Assembly: GCA_032207245.1 (NCBI GenBank)
Contig: CM063504.1
Span: 78,246,778 to 78,310,777, forward strand
Reading direction: 5' to 3'
DNA length: 64,000 nt
From: Pardosa pseudoannulata
Taxonomy: Eukaryota > Arthropoda > Arachnida > Araneae > Lycosidae
Below the pieces are notes generated by a model. That model saw only the letters and a list, made by a program, of their open reading frames with translations. It was not told the origin of the DNA and made no database searches. Shown piece by piece: positions 35,021 to 48,584 of the stretch; positions within the stretch are counted from its first letter, which is position 1, and every line of letters begins with the position of its first letter. Both the position numbers and the translations under genes were made by a program.

Positions 35021-35919
35021 CTTTATCTAAAGACTGGAATTTTAATTTAAAATCACGTTATTTATTATTTGTCTAAAATCTGGATTATTCCAAAACCTTC
35101 TTTGTTGTTGGAATTAGATGTTTCTCGATTATTCTGTTTGAATATAAAAGCTGTGGTGTATATTTTTCTCTTAAAATAATTTAAAAACCAATGCAAGTAA
35201 ATGTCGTCATATAAATACCGTTTCCTTAAATTTCATTTAAAAAAATTAAAATACAATGTATTTTACTTTTCTTGAAATTACGTTGTTTTGTTTCGAAATT
35301 ATATACAATATTCATTTAATAAAAAAAATAATATCAATTTTAAAATTAATATAAACTTCATTTATAATCCTTAGTTACCCAGAATGAAGATTAGCTACGA
35401 AACTGCTAGCATAATTATGAAACTACCCTTTTTAATGGATAACAATAAAAATATAGATTAATTAAAACAGAAGAATTTAAAATTATATTTTATTTTCAAG
35501 ATTCTTATAAATTTACGAGATTTAAAGATTTCTACTGAACACAAAAGTGCAATTTTTTTTATGTATGAGTATATTTCTGTTTTAATCACTTAATTATAAT
35601 TTCATTCTACTCCTTAATTCTTTGAAAGAGTTTTTGAAACTTTTATGCTAGAAAGATTTTTGGATTAGTAATTAATTATATAGAATGTAGTTTCGAGGTC
35701 AGATTTTTCTGCTTTATTATTACATAAATATATGTTTTGAATATTTTTGGACATTACTTTCTCAATAGGTTGAGTAGTTAATTTATAAGAAACTATATTT
35801 ATGTTTGCAGTTTCAGTTTTCTTGAAATATTTGATTCTTTGTAAATCTAAAGGTTATTTAAAATCTAAATAAACTCAAAATTCAAAAAATTAAACAGAAG
35901 AATTTTAAACGTATATTAG

Positions 35920-36495
35920 CACATTATATGCGGGACACGTACTAGTACGTTTTCTGACGATTTATACTTGAGAGTACGGGTACTAGTACGGGTTAGTGTA
36001 ACAACATGGTTTGTTAATGGGTTCAAAAATAACGGTATATACAGGAAAACGAAGATGAATGATCTTGTCTACTACATAGACTCTGGAAAATTTTAGACAA
36101 ATAAAAACTAGTTTTTACATTACTCGATGCGGAACCACAGAACGAGAAAGTTGAGTGAGTAAAAAAAATGAGTTTAGATTTAAAATTAACTTTTTATTTA
36201 TCCTTGCGAAAATGAGTGAATTTAACGAAGATAATTATGATAAAATATTCGCTGAACGCATCATCAGATGTTTCGTGCAATGGTGACATCGTAAGTGAAT
36301 ATTTCTTGACTTTCGTTATTATTTATATATTTCATTTTATATATTTGTTTATATATTTCAATATAAAATACGAAAAGTTGGTTAAAAAATTAAATAATTT
36401 TCTATCTATTAAAATTTAACTGAATAACTAAATTTACACGCAAAACACCCTCTCTCGGTACAATTCCGCTGCGAAATGTACCCGCACACAATGTG
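35920..36495 (+). mobile_element. piggyBac-like element B, copy 2 (576 bp)
   Basis: Same length and termini as copy 1: TTAG at 35916-35919 and TTAA at 36496-36499, right end GTACCCGCACACAATGTG. The putative first exon has a one-base insertion (GCTGAACGCATC against GCTGACGCATC) that breaks its frame. Confidence 0.72.
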
Positions 36496-37180
36496 TTAAG
36501 AATGTTTAGTAAACATTTTGCAGGAATCTGTAAATATTTGAGTCACAACGAGCATGGTGAAAATTAACAAAAGCTTTCTAAAATATAAATTTTCTAGAAT
36601 TTTTATGGGATTTTAAGTAAAAGATACAATATGTTTAATGTAAGTATACTTTTATTTACAAGTGCTCAAATTTTCATAACTCTTTGTTAATATTCTCCTG
36701 AAATGTACCCGCACACAATGTGTTAAGAATGTTTAGTAAACATTTTGTAGGAATCTGTAAATATTTAAGGCACAACGAGAATTGTGAGAATTAACAAAAG
36801 CTTTCTAAGATATAAATTTTCTAGAATTTTTATTGGATTTTAAGCAAAAGACTCAATATGTTTAATGTAAGTATAATTTTATTTACAAATGCTAAAATTT
36901 TTATAACTCTTTGTTAATATTCTCCTGAAATGTACCCGCACACAATGTGTTAAGAATGTTTAGTAAACATTTTGTAGGAATCTGTAAATATTTGAGTCAC
37001 AACGAACATGGTGAAAATTAACAAAAGCTTTCGAAAATATAAATTTTCTACAATTTTTATGGGATTTTAAGCAAAAGACACAATATGTTTAAGGTAAGTA
37101 TACTTTTATGTACATGCGCTCAAATTTTCATAATTCTTTGTTAATATTCTCTTTAAATATCTCGTAATGTGCACCATAGA
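36476..37180. repeat. 227-bp tandem array, copy 2 (about 3 units)
   Basis: Units start at 36476, 36703 and 36930, with a decayed start near 37165. Period and sequence are as in copy 1. Confidence 0.92.
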
Positions 37181-38230
37181 CTCAAAATATTTTAATAGCA
37201 GCGAGACAAAATTTGTATCACTGACTCCTTTCGAAAGGAAAATAAATAAACAGATTTTTATGTTCTGAACAATCTGTGCCGTTCTATTGGAAAATAACAC
37301 TATTTGCTAATTACATAAAATCTGACCCATTTGAATAAAACAGAAACGATTCTTTTTCATACATTCGCTTAGTTAAACTCATTTGTTATGTATACAGCTA
37401 CATTCCTTTTCAACTGTTTCATCCTAAAAAGAACACAAAAAAAACAAACTTTCCGTAAGAATGGAAACTGCTCTAGAAAAAAACCTTTTAACTGCCGTAA
37501 AAAAATTATGACAGCCATTTGAATGAAATCGATGCTTTTATTTACAGAATTTATGCATTTTTGCGTATTGATAAAATTGCACTAAATGCAATTTCTTTTG
37601 TATTTATTTAGATAAAGAAGATAGCCTACGAAAAAGGGAACACTTTAAGCACTTAAGGCGTTTTTATATGGCAGATTTATAAAGTAGAGCAAAATTAGCC
37701 TCCCTAAGAAGAGTTATTTGTTGATTAATCTAGATCTTGTTCTTATTTGTAACAAAAACTATAGATTGAAATGGAAGTGAAATAAATAAATATTAAAACA
37801 TATGCAGAATATAAAAAGAATGGAATGAGCTAACAAATTTTAGTTTTGAATTACACTTTACCTTTTAAATTTCATTAATGTTTGATATTTATAGATGTAA
37901 TTCATATTTGCTTATCTAAATATACAAGTACTGTATTTGCTTATCTAAATGTACTAGAAACACGAGTCTAATTTTTATTAAATATTTGTGACTTTCTTAA
38001 TTGGATTACAAAATAGCCAATTTGAGGTCATTTTTTAAATGTTAATACTAGTAATAAGTTGAGGAATGCACTTTGGTTTAGAGAACAAATTATTAAAAAC
38101 ATCTCTTTGTATTTCTTGTCTATTTAATTGATCTCATTTAAACGAAGCTATATATTTACAAAGGTATCAAATTTGTACTTCCTGCTTCAATTTCAAATGA
38201 GGAACTTGATAATGTATACTTATATACATA
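37181..38230. other. AT-rich sequence, nothing recognised
   Basis: No supported feature. Confidence 0.5.
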
Positions 38231-38232
38231 TA

Positions 38233-38998
38233 CAGTAGAAAATCCTTTTAATGACCCCACGATACAACGACCCCTTCCTTAGAACGACCATCTTAAAATG
38301 TCTCAATTATTTTACCATAGGAATAATGTTAATTTTTAATCATTACAACGACCCCAAGCTTATTATTTTTCATTAGAACGACCGCTAATTTTAGTCCGCA
38401 GAACTCCTGAGCAAGTGAACTATTTCAAAATTATTGTACTGTGTGCAACTTCAAGAAACCTGTACTCCTCTCTTTTTGTTTACTTACAGTAGGGGAGGGG
38501 ACGTGACAAAAAGGGGAGAACTTAATCTTCAATTATCTTTTGGTGAGTTTGTTGCTGTAGACGAAACTTTACAGTGCTACGGAGAAAATTTGAACGAGGA
38601 CGATTTTGTTGCCCGTATTACCGGAAATGAAGAAATCTGCGATTCCGAACGACGGAGAAGAAATCATCCAGTCTTTTGAAAAAGTGAATGAAAAAAGCCT
38701 TTAATGTAATCAATGCCTTGCGTCCATCTTTTGAAGGACAATTTAATTCTGAAGATTTCCTTCAAAGTCTAACGGATAAGGAATCCAAATGAACTTGAAA
38801 CAGGCGTCAATCAAAGACTTTTTTTTAAATTCAGCAATGGAAATACAAATAAATAGAAGTGTTCTCTAGGTATGTAATATTGCATCATTTCTTTGCTCAA
38901 TATTTTCATTATTTTTTTCAATTCGTTACAACGACCTTTCGTTACAAAGACCATATGATGTTGGTCCCACAGGGGATTGTTATGCCGAGGTTCTACTA
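38233..38998 (+). mobile_element. pogo/Tigger-like element, internally deleted
   Basis: The left end CAGTAGAAAATCC and the inverse of the right end TAGTAGAACCTCGG lie inside TA dinucleotides (38231-38232, 38999-39000), the Tc1/mariner/pogo target. Near both ends ACAACGACC / GGTCGTTGTAACG motifs repeat in inverse orientation. The 766-bp interior keeps only the C-terminal part of a transposase, so it is non-autonomous. Confidence 0.8.
38434..38880 (+). pseudogene. pogo-like transposase C-terminal fragment with PIP box
   Basis: Frame 1 reads LSFGEFVAVDETLQCYGENL .. NEDDFVARITGNEE, typical of the acidic tail of pogo/Tigger/jerky proteins. After a shift comes NVINALRPSFEGQFNSEDFL, and after another QASIKDFF (38801-38824), which fits the PCNA-interacting peptide Q-x-x-I-x-x-F-F known at the C-terminus of pogo transposase. 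The DNA-binding and DDE catalytic parts are absent. Confidence 0.75.
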
Positions 38999-39000
38999 TA

Positions 39001-39764
39001 ACTAAATTTTAAATTGAATTTCTATATCTTTGCTTTTTTAGTATATATTTGAATTTCCTATGTGTAACAAATAACATGTGATATAAAAATATTTTTGATA
39101 CGTTTAAATTGTTTCAATTATCATAAATATTTAATCATTAGATATTTGGAATTACTCGTCTTTTGTAGTTAAAATAATAATCATTTAATGCTGAAAAAAT
39201 TTAATGAGCAGTAAATTATATTTTTAAATCAAAGAGCTTTTATTACATTCCTTATATTGATTTAAAATAAATTATTTTAAAATATAGCTCATAGTATTTG
39301 AATGAAATTATTGAGGTAATTTTAACTATGTAAGACCAAAATTAAATGAACGAAACCCTGTATATTTTTCTTTTAGAGAAAAAAATTGACTTACTGGGAA
39401 GATTTCTAGTGAAAACATTGATATGGAAGTAGAATAGCTCTTAAGTTTACAGTTTTATCCTTTTGTTTAGGAAGAAAATAATTTCAAAAGTACTGAAAAT
39501 ATTTATTCGCATAGTATAGAGTGTTATTGTAGAAAATAAAAGGAAATTCTTCGTTGCAACTATAAAAAACATTCAATAGCAAAAGCAATGAAAATATTTT
39601 TTTAAAAATTACCTATAAGATTGTTCAGAAGTATTAATTTTTCAACGTTTAAATAGACTGAAATCAAAATAGTTAATAGAAATCTTTAGATCGTTTAAAA
39701 TACATAACTAAACATTTTCAACCAATTCCGAATATAATTTATCAAGTGTAAGTTTTTAAGGGAA
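39001..39764. other. AT-rich sequence, nothing recognised
   Basis: No supported feature. Confidence 0.5.
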
Positions 39765-39915
39765 GCCCTGTGACGTTGGGGTAGAGCTTCGCGCTCCCGC
39801 AACACAGGTCCGAGGTTCGATCCCCGGACTGGGCAAAGTTGACTCAGCCTTTCATCCCTTCAGTGGGTAGAGAAACTGAGGATCAAGCATGCTTGAGAAC
39901 TAAACGTAAGAAATG
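39765..39915 (+). mobile_element. tRNA-derived SINE, family 2
   Basis: A tRNA-like head (39765-39835) has acceptor halves GCCCTGT and ACTGGGC that pair at 6 of 7 positions, and a B-box GAGGTTCGATCCCC. The body GACTCAGCCTTTCATCCCTT resembles a conserved central domain of many invertebrate SINEs (general knowledge). The anticodon arm does not fold, so it is not a tRNA gene. No target duplication was found. Confidence 0.75.
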
Positions 39916-39939
39916 TAATAAAAATATCACATTATTCAA

Positions 39940-40860
39940 GTGTAGATAAATAATAGAAATTACAAATACCATTAGCTTCTTTTACCGTTTAGTAAGATAA
40001 TTTCACCGATTTATAAACTTATTTTAAGTTTATGATTCTTTGCATCTAAAATCATTATTAGTTAAAACCTTCATTAAAGATAAAAGATGATAACGTTCTA
40101 TATAAAATATAATCTCAAAAATGACTTTTCTACGTACATTGATCTTGGCATTGTACTGCTTGTAGTACTAGTATAGTTTATTGTTATTTCTTTCTATTGA
40201 ATTTTTGATATAAGAAAGTAGGAAATGTAATAAAAGTGCCCCATTATTCAAGTATATGATTAATAATAGAAATTACAAATTTCATTATCTTTATTAGTTA
40301 AAACCTTCATTAAAGATAAAAGATGATAACGTTCTATATAAAATATAATCTCAAAAATGACTTTTCTACGTACATTGATCTTGGCATTGTACTGCTTGTA
40401 GTACTAGTATAGTTTATTGTTATTTCTTTCTATTGAATTTTTGATATAAGAAAGTAGGAAATGTAATAAAAGTGCCCCATTATTCAAGTATATGATTAAT
40501 AATAGAAATTACAAATTTCATTATCTTCTTTTACCGTTTAATAAGATAATTTACATGATTTATAAACTTAATTAAAGTATATGATTCTTTGCATCTAGAA
40601 TTTTTATTAGTTAAAACCTTCATTAAAGATAAATATGATAACGAACTATATAAAACATTAATCTCAACAATTATTTTTCTACATATATTAATGTTGGTAT
40701 TGTACTGCTGCTAGTACTAGTATATTTAATTAATATTTTCTAATGAAAAAGCATATTGTATTAATAAACTTTTTGTCATCAGAAGGTGAGTATTGTAATG
40801 AAAAATGTCAGATTACTCGTGCATATGATAAATAACAGAAATTACAAACAATAGTTTTAA
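39940..40860. repeat. Tandem repeat, 313-bp unit with a 236-bp deletion form
   Basis: ATTAGTTAAAACCTTCATTA occurs at 40057, 40293 and 40606. The first two copies match nearly perfectly over about 230 bp and the 236-bp step reflects loss of a 77-bp piece (ACCGTTTAATAAGATAATTT ..). The third copy is more diverged. Near identity of the first two points to recent expansion or an assembly duplication. Confidence 0.88.
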
Positions 40861-41675
40861 TTCAGCAGAACGTTAACACAATACCACTACAAAGTGATGT
40901 ATCTGAATAATCACATATTACTGTTTAACATATGGAAATATTAGAATTTGATTTTTAAACCAATGAATACAAATGCAGTGTTTATCAAATTTTCTATTTA
41001 TAGTTCAATTTCAGTCGATTACAGTGATTTGCAAATTCAAACTAATTTTCTTTCCATTCAAAAATAACCATATTAGTTTAATATTTTGAATGTCATTTTA
41101 GCTCAAATTCTTTGTTTCGTTATTTATCTTTAAGAATATTTGATGTCTGCTAGATGTCTTTTATATCTTTCTCATATTTAGAAGAATTATTGCTCTCAAA
41201 GAAATTCCATTTCCGTTTCTTAAAAATACGTCAACAAATTTTCGAACAATGGTAAAATTTTATTGCCTGGTACTAATGCGAGAATTTGACGTGAAAATCT
41301 GTATTTTTTCCCCTAATTTCTCTATCGGTATTGGTAGCGTTACTTACTAAGAGCATTTCAAATTGATGTCACGATTTCATACTTGAAAATGACTCCTGCT
41401 ATGACTTAAACGTGGTCAGGAATTCCAAAACATCGAATCGATAGCCTCACTTTACGCCAAAAGATTTCTCGTTCATTACATGGGAAAGAAAAATCTATTT
41501 TTGTAGAATTATAACTGATTAGAAAAAGAAATAATGACAACAAGTAAATGGGTATTGTATATAAATACATATATTGAGGGAAAGAGTAGGAAAGTTTTTC
41601 TAGTAAAATAACGAACTTAAGTAAAGATACTTTTATTAGCAAATATGTAGTTTGACCGATGTAATAACTGTCGTT
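40861..41675. other. AT-rich sequence, nothing recognised
   Basis: No supported feature; the 78-codon minus ORF at 41406 is not convincing. Confidence 0.5.
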
Positions 41676-41677
41676 TA

Positions 41678-42926
41678 TACGATGGTCACTTTGAAATGTT
41701 TGAGATATAACTAGGTTTTTAAAATTATGCTTACAAAATTTTAGGTGTGTTCAAAGTAGTGTCCTCCAGCTCACTACTCTTTTGTAGACGAATTTTCCAC
41801 AGATTAAATGCCTCAAGCCATTCATTTCTTGAAATAGATGAAAAAATGCATTTATAGCCACATCAATCTCTTCTTCTGAATGAAAATGACGTCCACGTAA
41901 GTTCTTTTTTAGATTAAACAACAACCAAAAGTCACCCAAAACTAGATCAGGTGAATACGGTGAATGTTATATCCCTTTAATGTTTTTGGTTTAAGAAACT
42001 CAACTGTTAATCAGGCTGTATGTGAAGACGCATTGAAATAGTGAAGCATTAGTTCCCTAACATTCACTTCTTGTAGAATTTGTGGAATTCTTTTAGTGGT
42101 ATACCAGTTTGCTGTTACTGTCTTCTGTCTTTCCAACTTAATGGCATTGACCAATCCCGTACTTCTGAAGAAAACATCCCCAGTGCGCGTTGTCTTTTCA
42201 CCATTGTCAGCGGGGGATCAACTTCAAAGATCCATACTTTGCTTTCTTGACGTGTTGGTACGTAAAAAAACGGTATCAGCGTTTCATCACTTATTACAAT
42301 TTTAGAAATGACGCGGTGGCTACCAGCATTTAGCAATTTAAGAGCTTCTTTACTGATTATGACACGCTCCCCCTTTTGGTGCTCAGTTAGATCATGGAAA
42401 ACCCAAAGGCAAACTACTTTTTTCATATGTAATTCTTCATTAATACTTTTGTGTATGGCTGCGGATCCAGTGTTAAGTTTCTTCTGTATAATTTGATAGG
42501 TACAGAGATTATCATAAATTAACATTTTTCGTATGGCAGACACATTATCCGGATTACTGCCGACGGCGGCCTTCCTGTGTGTTCTTCATTCTGAAGAAGA
42601 TTACGACCTCTGCTAAATTTTAAATCATCTGAATACAGTAGCAGGAGATGGAGATTCATTCCTAAATGCCAATTGCAACCGTTGAAAGCATTCTTCTTGA
42701 TTTAACCCTGCTTCAAAATCATAGAAAATCATAGCGTGAAAATGTTCTCACGTCAACTGCATTCTCTCTTCTGTTTAAAATTTATTCTACGCTAAACAAG
42801 TTGAAGTAAGTCAGTAAAAAATTGTATGCTATGTTAAAATACTTTGTATTTTAAAATTAAACTGTTATTTTTATTTTGTAAATTCTAGTCTGAATGTATC
42901 TCAAAAATTTCAGAGTAACCCTCGTA
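41678..42926 (-). mobile_element. mariner transposon, full length (1,249 bp)
   Basis: Terminal inverted repeats are complete: TACGATGGTCACTTTGAAAT at 41678 and, inverted, TACGAGGGTTACTCTGAAAT at 42926, matching at 26 of the first 30 positions. Both ends are flanked by TA (41676-41677, 42927-42928), the mariner target duplication. The minus strand carries one transposase reading area of the expected length, broken by stops and frameshifts. Confidence 0.93.
41754..42770 (-). pseudogene. mariner transposase pseudogene
   Basis: In order on the minus strand: N-terminal HTH text MIFYDFEAGLNQEECFQRLQ and GRPPSAV (42580-42740); the 142-codon open segment 42115-42543, with VVCLWVFHDLTEHQKGERV (the WVPH.LT...K..R motif) and ISDETLIPFF (the GDETW block with the first catalytic Asp); and the C-terminal HSPYSPDL..GDFWLLFNLK block (SPDLAPCDY-like, 41885-41960) with GRHFHSEEEI. 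The second Asp region (about 41960-42110) is scrambled. Stops and at least two frameshifts make it non-functional. Length and order fit mariner DD34D. Confidence 0.9.
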
Positions 42927-42928
42927 TA

Positions 42929-44729
<1,801 letters not shown>

Positions 44730-46206
44730 TTATGAACGTTAAAATAAACAACATTCCCTACATTATTAATAATGTTAATGAGTGATACGAAAAATACGCT
44801 TTCGACATCAGAGTTTTATCTTCGAATTGAATCTGACAATTGACAAGCTAATTAAGAAATGCTTTATTTGACGCTTAATACACTAGATTGTGCCTGGCAT
44901 TTGAATGAAGGTTAAACGTAAATTCTTTCAACAACACCTCACGATGCCAGCTAGCTATTGTCAATGTTAACAACCACAGTGGAGAGGAGATTAACAAAAT
45001 GTAGATTTTACTATTGTACTAGTTTGTTATGAATGATAAAATAAACATTTTTACCTATGTTATTAAAAAACTTAATAAGTGATACGAAAAACACACTTAT
45101 AACATCACACATCTATCTCCGAATTGAATCTGACAATTGACAAGCTAAGGAAGAACTGTTTTACTTGACGCTCAATACGCTAGATTGTGTATGGCATTTG
45201 AATGAAGGATAAACGTAAATTTTTTCAACAACACTTCAGTATACCAGCTAGCTACTGTCCAAGTTCACCACAAGAGTGGAGATGAGATTAAAAAAATGTA
45301 GATTTTACTAATACACCAGTTTGTTATGAATGTTAAAATAAACATTTTTATCTATGTTATTAAAAATCTTAATAAGTGATACGAAAAACACACTTATAAC
45401 ATCACACATCTATCTCCAAATTGAATCTGACAATTGACAAGCTAAGGAAGAAATGTTTTACTTGATGCTCAATACGCTAGACTGTGTATGGCATTTGAAT
45501 GAAGGATAAACGTAAAGTTTTTCAACAACACTTCATTATACCAGCTAGCTACTGTTCAAGTTAACCACCACAGTGCTGATGAAATTTTAAAAAATGTAGA
45601 TTTTATGAATGCACCTGTTTGTTATGAATGTTAAAATAAACATTTTTATCTATGTTATTAAAATTCTTAATGAGTAATACAAAAACTCACTTACAACATG
45701 ACACATCTATCTCCGAATAGAATGTGACAATTGACAAGCTAAGGAAGAAATGCTTTATTTGACGCTCAGTAAGCTAGATTGTGTATGGTATTTGAATGAA
45801 GGATAAACGTAAATTCTTTCAACAACCCTTCACGATGTCAGCTAGCTACTGTTCAAGTTAACCACCACAGTGGAGATGAAATTTTAAAAAATGTAGATTT
45901 TATGAATGTACCAGTTTGTTCTGATTGTTAAAATAAACATTTTTGCCTATGTTATTAAAAATTTTAACGAGTGATACGAAAAACACACAACATCATAAAT
46001 CTATCTCCGAATTGAATCTGACAATTGACAAGCTAAGAAAAGAGTGCTTTATTTGACGCTCAATAAGCTAGATTGAGCAGGACATTTGAAAGAAGGATAT
46101 GCGTAAATACTTTTAACAGTATTTCACGATGCCAGTTAACTACTGTCAACGTTAACCACCACAGTAGAGATAAGAGTTTACGAAACGTAAAAAAATCCTA
46201 AAAACT
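44730..46206. repeat. 297-bp tandem array, 5 copies
   Basis: GTGATACGAAAAA-type text starts units at 44782, 45079, 45376, 45673 and 45971 (steps 297, 297, 297, 298). Each unit also has TCTGACAATTGACAAGCTAA, GGCATTTGAATGAAGG, CAACAACACTTC, CCAGCTAGCTACTGT and TGTTAAAATAAACATTTTT. Copies diverge by several percent. No ORF. Confidence 0.95.
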
Positions 46207-46260
46207 AATTCACTAGCAATTTTTTCTGGTTATTAATATTACGTATAAACCTCTAATTAA

Positions 46261-46529
46261 TGCACATATTTTTTTTAAATGGCCGGCCAAAAATATCAAT
46301 TTTTTATGTAAAAAATACAATTTAGAACATTGAATTTAGAATATATATATATATATATATATATATATCATATTTGAATAAGTAAGTGTTTTAGCTTACA
46401 ATCCCATCTAAATGATAAATATTAATAAAAAGATTGTTTTTGCTTTCACATTGTTATTTTCAATTGTCGATTACATTCGAGTGTGAAAAATTATAGTAAC
46501 ATAAACTACAACGCCGCTCGAATTATCTC
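46261..46529 (-). mobile_element. TTAA-flanked MITE, copy 1, truncated
   Basis: Flanked by TTAA at 46257-46260 and 46530-46533. In inverse orientation it matches 53330-53684 throughout (TGCACA..AAA..GGCCGGCC, AGCTTACAATCC, AAAAAGATTGT, TTGTTATTTTCAATTGTCG, AATTATAG.AACATAAA, GAATTATCTC) but lacks the terminal ~58 bp with the CTCGAG motifs. It contains a short (AT)n at 46342-46369. TTAA flanks suggest piggyBac mobilisation. Confidence 0.78.
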
Positions 46530-46533
46530 TTAA

Positions 46534-46800
46534 ATTTTATCAACAACACTTCAAGATGCCAGCTAGATACTGTCAGCGTTAACCAGCACAGTGGAGATAA
46601 GATTTTACGGAACGTAAAAAAAATGTAAAAATTAGTTCATTAGCAATTTTTACTGATTAGTTAATTATACTTTTAACTCTTTAATGCACAGTTTTTTTGA
46701 AAAAGGCCGGCCAAAACAAATCAAATTTTGTATGTAAAAAAAAATTTAGAACGTTGAATTTAGAAATGTGATTTTTTTTTGTTTGATATTTAATTTATTT
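46534..46800 (-). repeat. Second partial copy of array unit plus MITE end
   Basis: CAACAACACTTCAAGATGCC .. CAGTGGAGATAAGATTTTAC .. TTAATGCACAG..GGCCGGCC repeats the text of 46113-46330 including the array-to-MITE junction. Array unit and inserted MITE were therefore duplicated together. Confidence 0.75.
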
Positions 46801-47311
46801 AAATACTTGTCACTGGAAAAGAAATTCTGAATTTAGATGTCTAGAAGATTTTAACATAAAGTAAGGAAAACTTCTTTCTATTATTATTTCACTATTTTGA
46901 GACATGAAATAAGTTCATTTAACAGAAATAAAATTTAAATTATTTAAACATTATTAAAATGTCTACATCTTAAAATTTTTTTAAATTAATTAAAACTTTA
47001 AAGAATTATTTTTTAAATTAAAAACTAAAAATTAAAAATTAATTATCCTGTAGATTTAAAATTATAAATATAATTATCCACAAGGAATGAAACGGTGTCA
47101 ACTACTGATTTAATGCATGATAATGACATTGAAAAACAACCAGGTTTATAATCGTTTATTTGTTATAACTACCTTTCTGCCATGTTCTTTTCAATTTGTT
47201 GGGAATCGTCAGACAAAAGACATCTGATTTTAGATGTCATGTAAAATTAAGAAATAAAAAATATTTTGATTATTTGAACTTTCTTGTTGTTTAAAAGAGA
47301 TTAAAGGCCAT
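46801..47311. other. AT-rich sequence, nothing recognised
   Basis: No supported feature. Confidence 0.5.
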
Positions 47312-47422
47312 TTAAGTCTTCACATCCTTTTCCGTTATTGCTCTTTTTCCGCCAGAGCTGTAATTTGCTTTCTTCATGCCCTTTTTTTTAACAGCACTTT
47401 TAGAACTTATTTTTGCAGGCAT
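47312..47422 (-). CDS. Small basic ORF resembling a histone H2B N-terminus
   Basis: 36 codons starting MPAKISSKSAVKKKGMKKAN and ending after TEKDVKT. The MP.K.S.K.A.KK pattern recalls the H2B N-terminal tail, but the histone fold is absent. Upstream on the same strand a TATAAAA box (47563-47569) precedes the ATG by about 145 nt. No histone 3' stem-loop was found. It may be a truncated retro-pseudogene, a real micro-gene or chance. Confidence 0.3.
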   Translation of the reverse strand: MPAKISSKSAVKKKGMKKANYSSGGKRAITEKDVKT

Positions 47423-48189
47423 TTCTCAATGTTCAAATACAGAAAGACAAGTCATAAGTAAAAGGAATAGGGTCGAGTCATCAATCAAGATTAGGCACCG
47501 TCCGTTGATTTGAACACATAACTACAGTGAATGCGAGACTAAAGCTTGTTCTGTCAGGTGGGTTTTATAGCTGCGTTAGGAGAATCCCCTTGCATTGTAA
47601 AAGAAACAAAAAACAGTTGTTCCCATAAAAGCAAGATTTGCTTCAAATCCTAAAATAAATACTCAAGTTTTATGTTTGAATTGCTTTCGTATGGGGATAT
47701 TGTTTTCGAATCAGAAAATCGCTTTTTTTTGGTCTTTTTATTTTATTTTATTCCTGGGATGTGCGTATGTGTCCTCTGCAGAAAAACTAGAATATAATTC
47801 GTGAAAGGTTTAGGAAAATAAAGATATCTTCGGAGAAAAAAAAGAAAGAAAAAGAAGCTTATCTGTGTATGGTTTTAAATAAGTTTTAAAAAAAGGCACT
47901 ATTTTTTCTGATAAAAGGAAAATATTTATTGGAGTGGAAAAAAAATTCGTAAGCAAAAACCCTATCACGGGGTATTTCGAGTAAAGTATCATTTTTACGT
48001 CTCCATTTTTAAAATCGAAAATATCTTTCAAGTAATGAAAGTCAAAATGAATTTGACGATTTGTGTTCAACAAAAGTAAGTAAACAAGTAAATAAATAAA
48101 TAATAAAAAGTTAAAAAAAAATGGAGGAGTTGTGAGAAATTTTCTGAATTGCAGTATAAAATTTAATTTAGTAATAAAAAATCCATCAT
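47423..48189. other. Sequence without a firm feature
   Basis: 47440-47600 is GC-richer and may be the upstream region of the small ORF. A 136-codon minus ORF (47810-48220) is F/L/K/I-rich, overlaps a repeat at its start and is probably fortuitous. Confidence 0.4.
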
Positions 48190-48345
48190 TAATACTACAT
48201 TTATTAACTCTTTGTACCACTGTGTTCTAAATCTGACACAGTCAAAAAATTGATGTGATTTACATATTCAGCCTTAAACGAATATTTTAGTTATTGTTAC
48301 TATCAAATAACGCTGCAAATATCATAGACCATTTAAAATTGACCG
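48190..48345. repeat. ~150-bp dispersed repeat, copy 1
   Basis: CATTTATTAACTCTTTGTAC, TCTGACACAGTCAAAAAATT, TGATTTACAT and TTAGTTATTGTTACTATCAA recur in the cluster at 49655-50057. Confidence 0.8.
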
Positions 48346-48584
48346 CTGTGTAACAATAAGTTACATTCGGTTAAACTTTTTTTTACCCCTTTTAGTTAGC
48401 CATTGTTAATGACATAGAGTACAGGACCACTTTGAACTAGGAGAAACTTCAGACTTCTTCCAACCAATAGAGAATGTGCACACGACGTCATGTGCAGCAA
48501 AAATAGCAGCTCAACTTCCTGGTTGGCAAAACATTTGAAATTGTGCTTGTTATTAAGGCTTTAATTTTTTCAATAATCTGAAAA

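Larger units (their letters stand above)
32539..37060. repeat. Large direct repeat, copy 2 (~4.5 kb)
   Basis: Colinear with 27540-32538 apart from small indels and the absence of the 453-bp retroposon. The immediate head-to-tail arrangement indicates tandem duplication, not two insertions. Confidence 0.93.

Noticed and set aside
37106..37300. 64-codon minus ORF
   Set aside because: Overlaps the decayed end of the 227-bp array, no motif.
39765..39835. Functional tRNA gene
   Set aside because: Acceptor and T arm are good, but the anticodon arm does not fold and a SINE body follows.
42096..42496. Plus-strand ORFs of 62-69 codons
   Set aside because: Antisense shadows of the mariner transposase remnant.
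47810..48220. 136-codon minus ORF with hydrophobic stretch
   Set aside because: Poly-T/A derived F/L/K/I composition, overlaps a dispersed repeat, no motif; probably chance.
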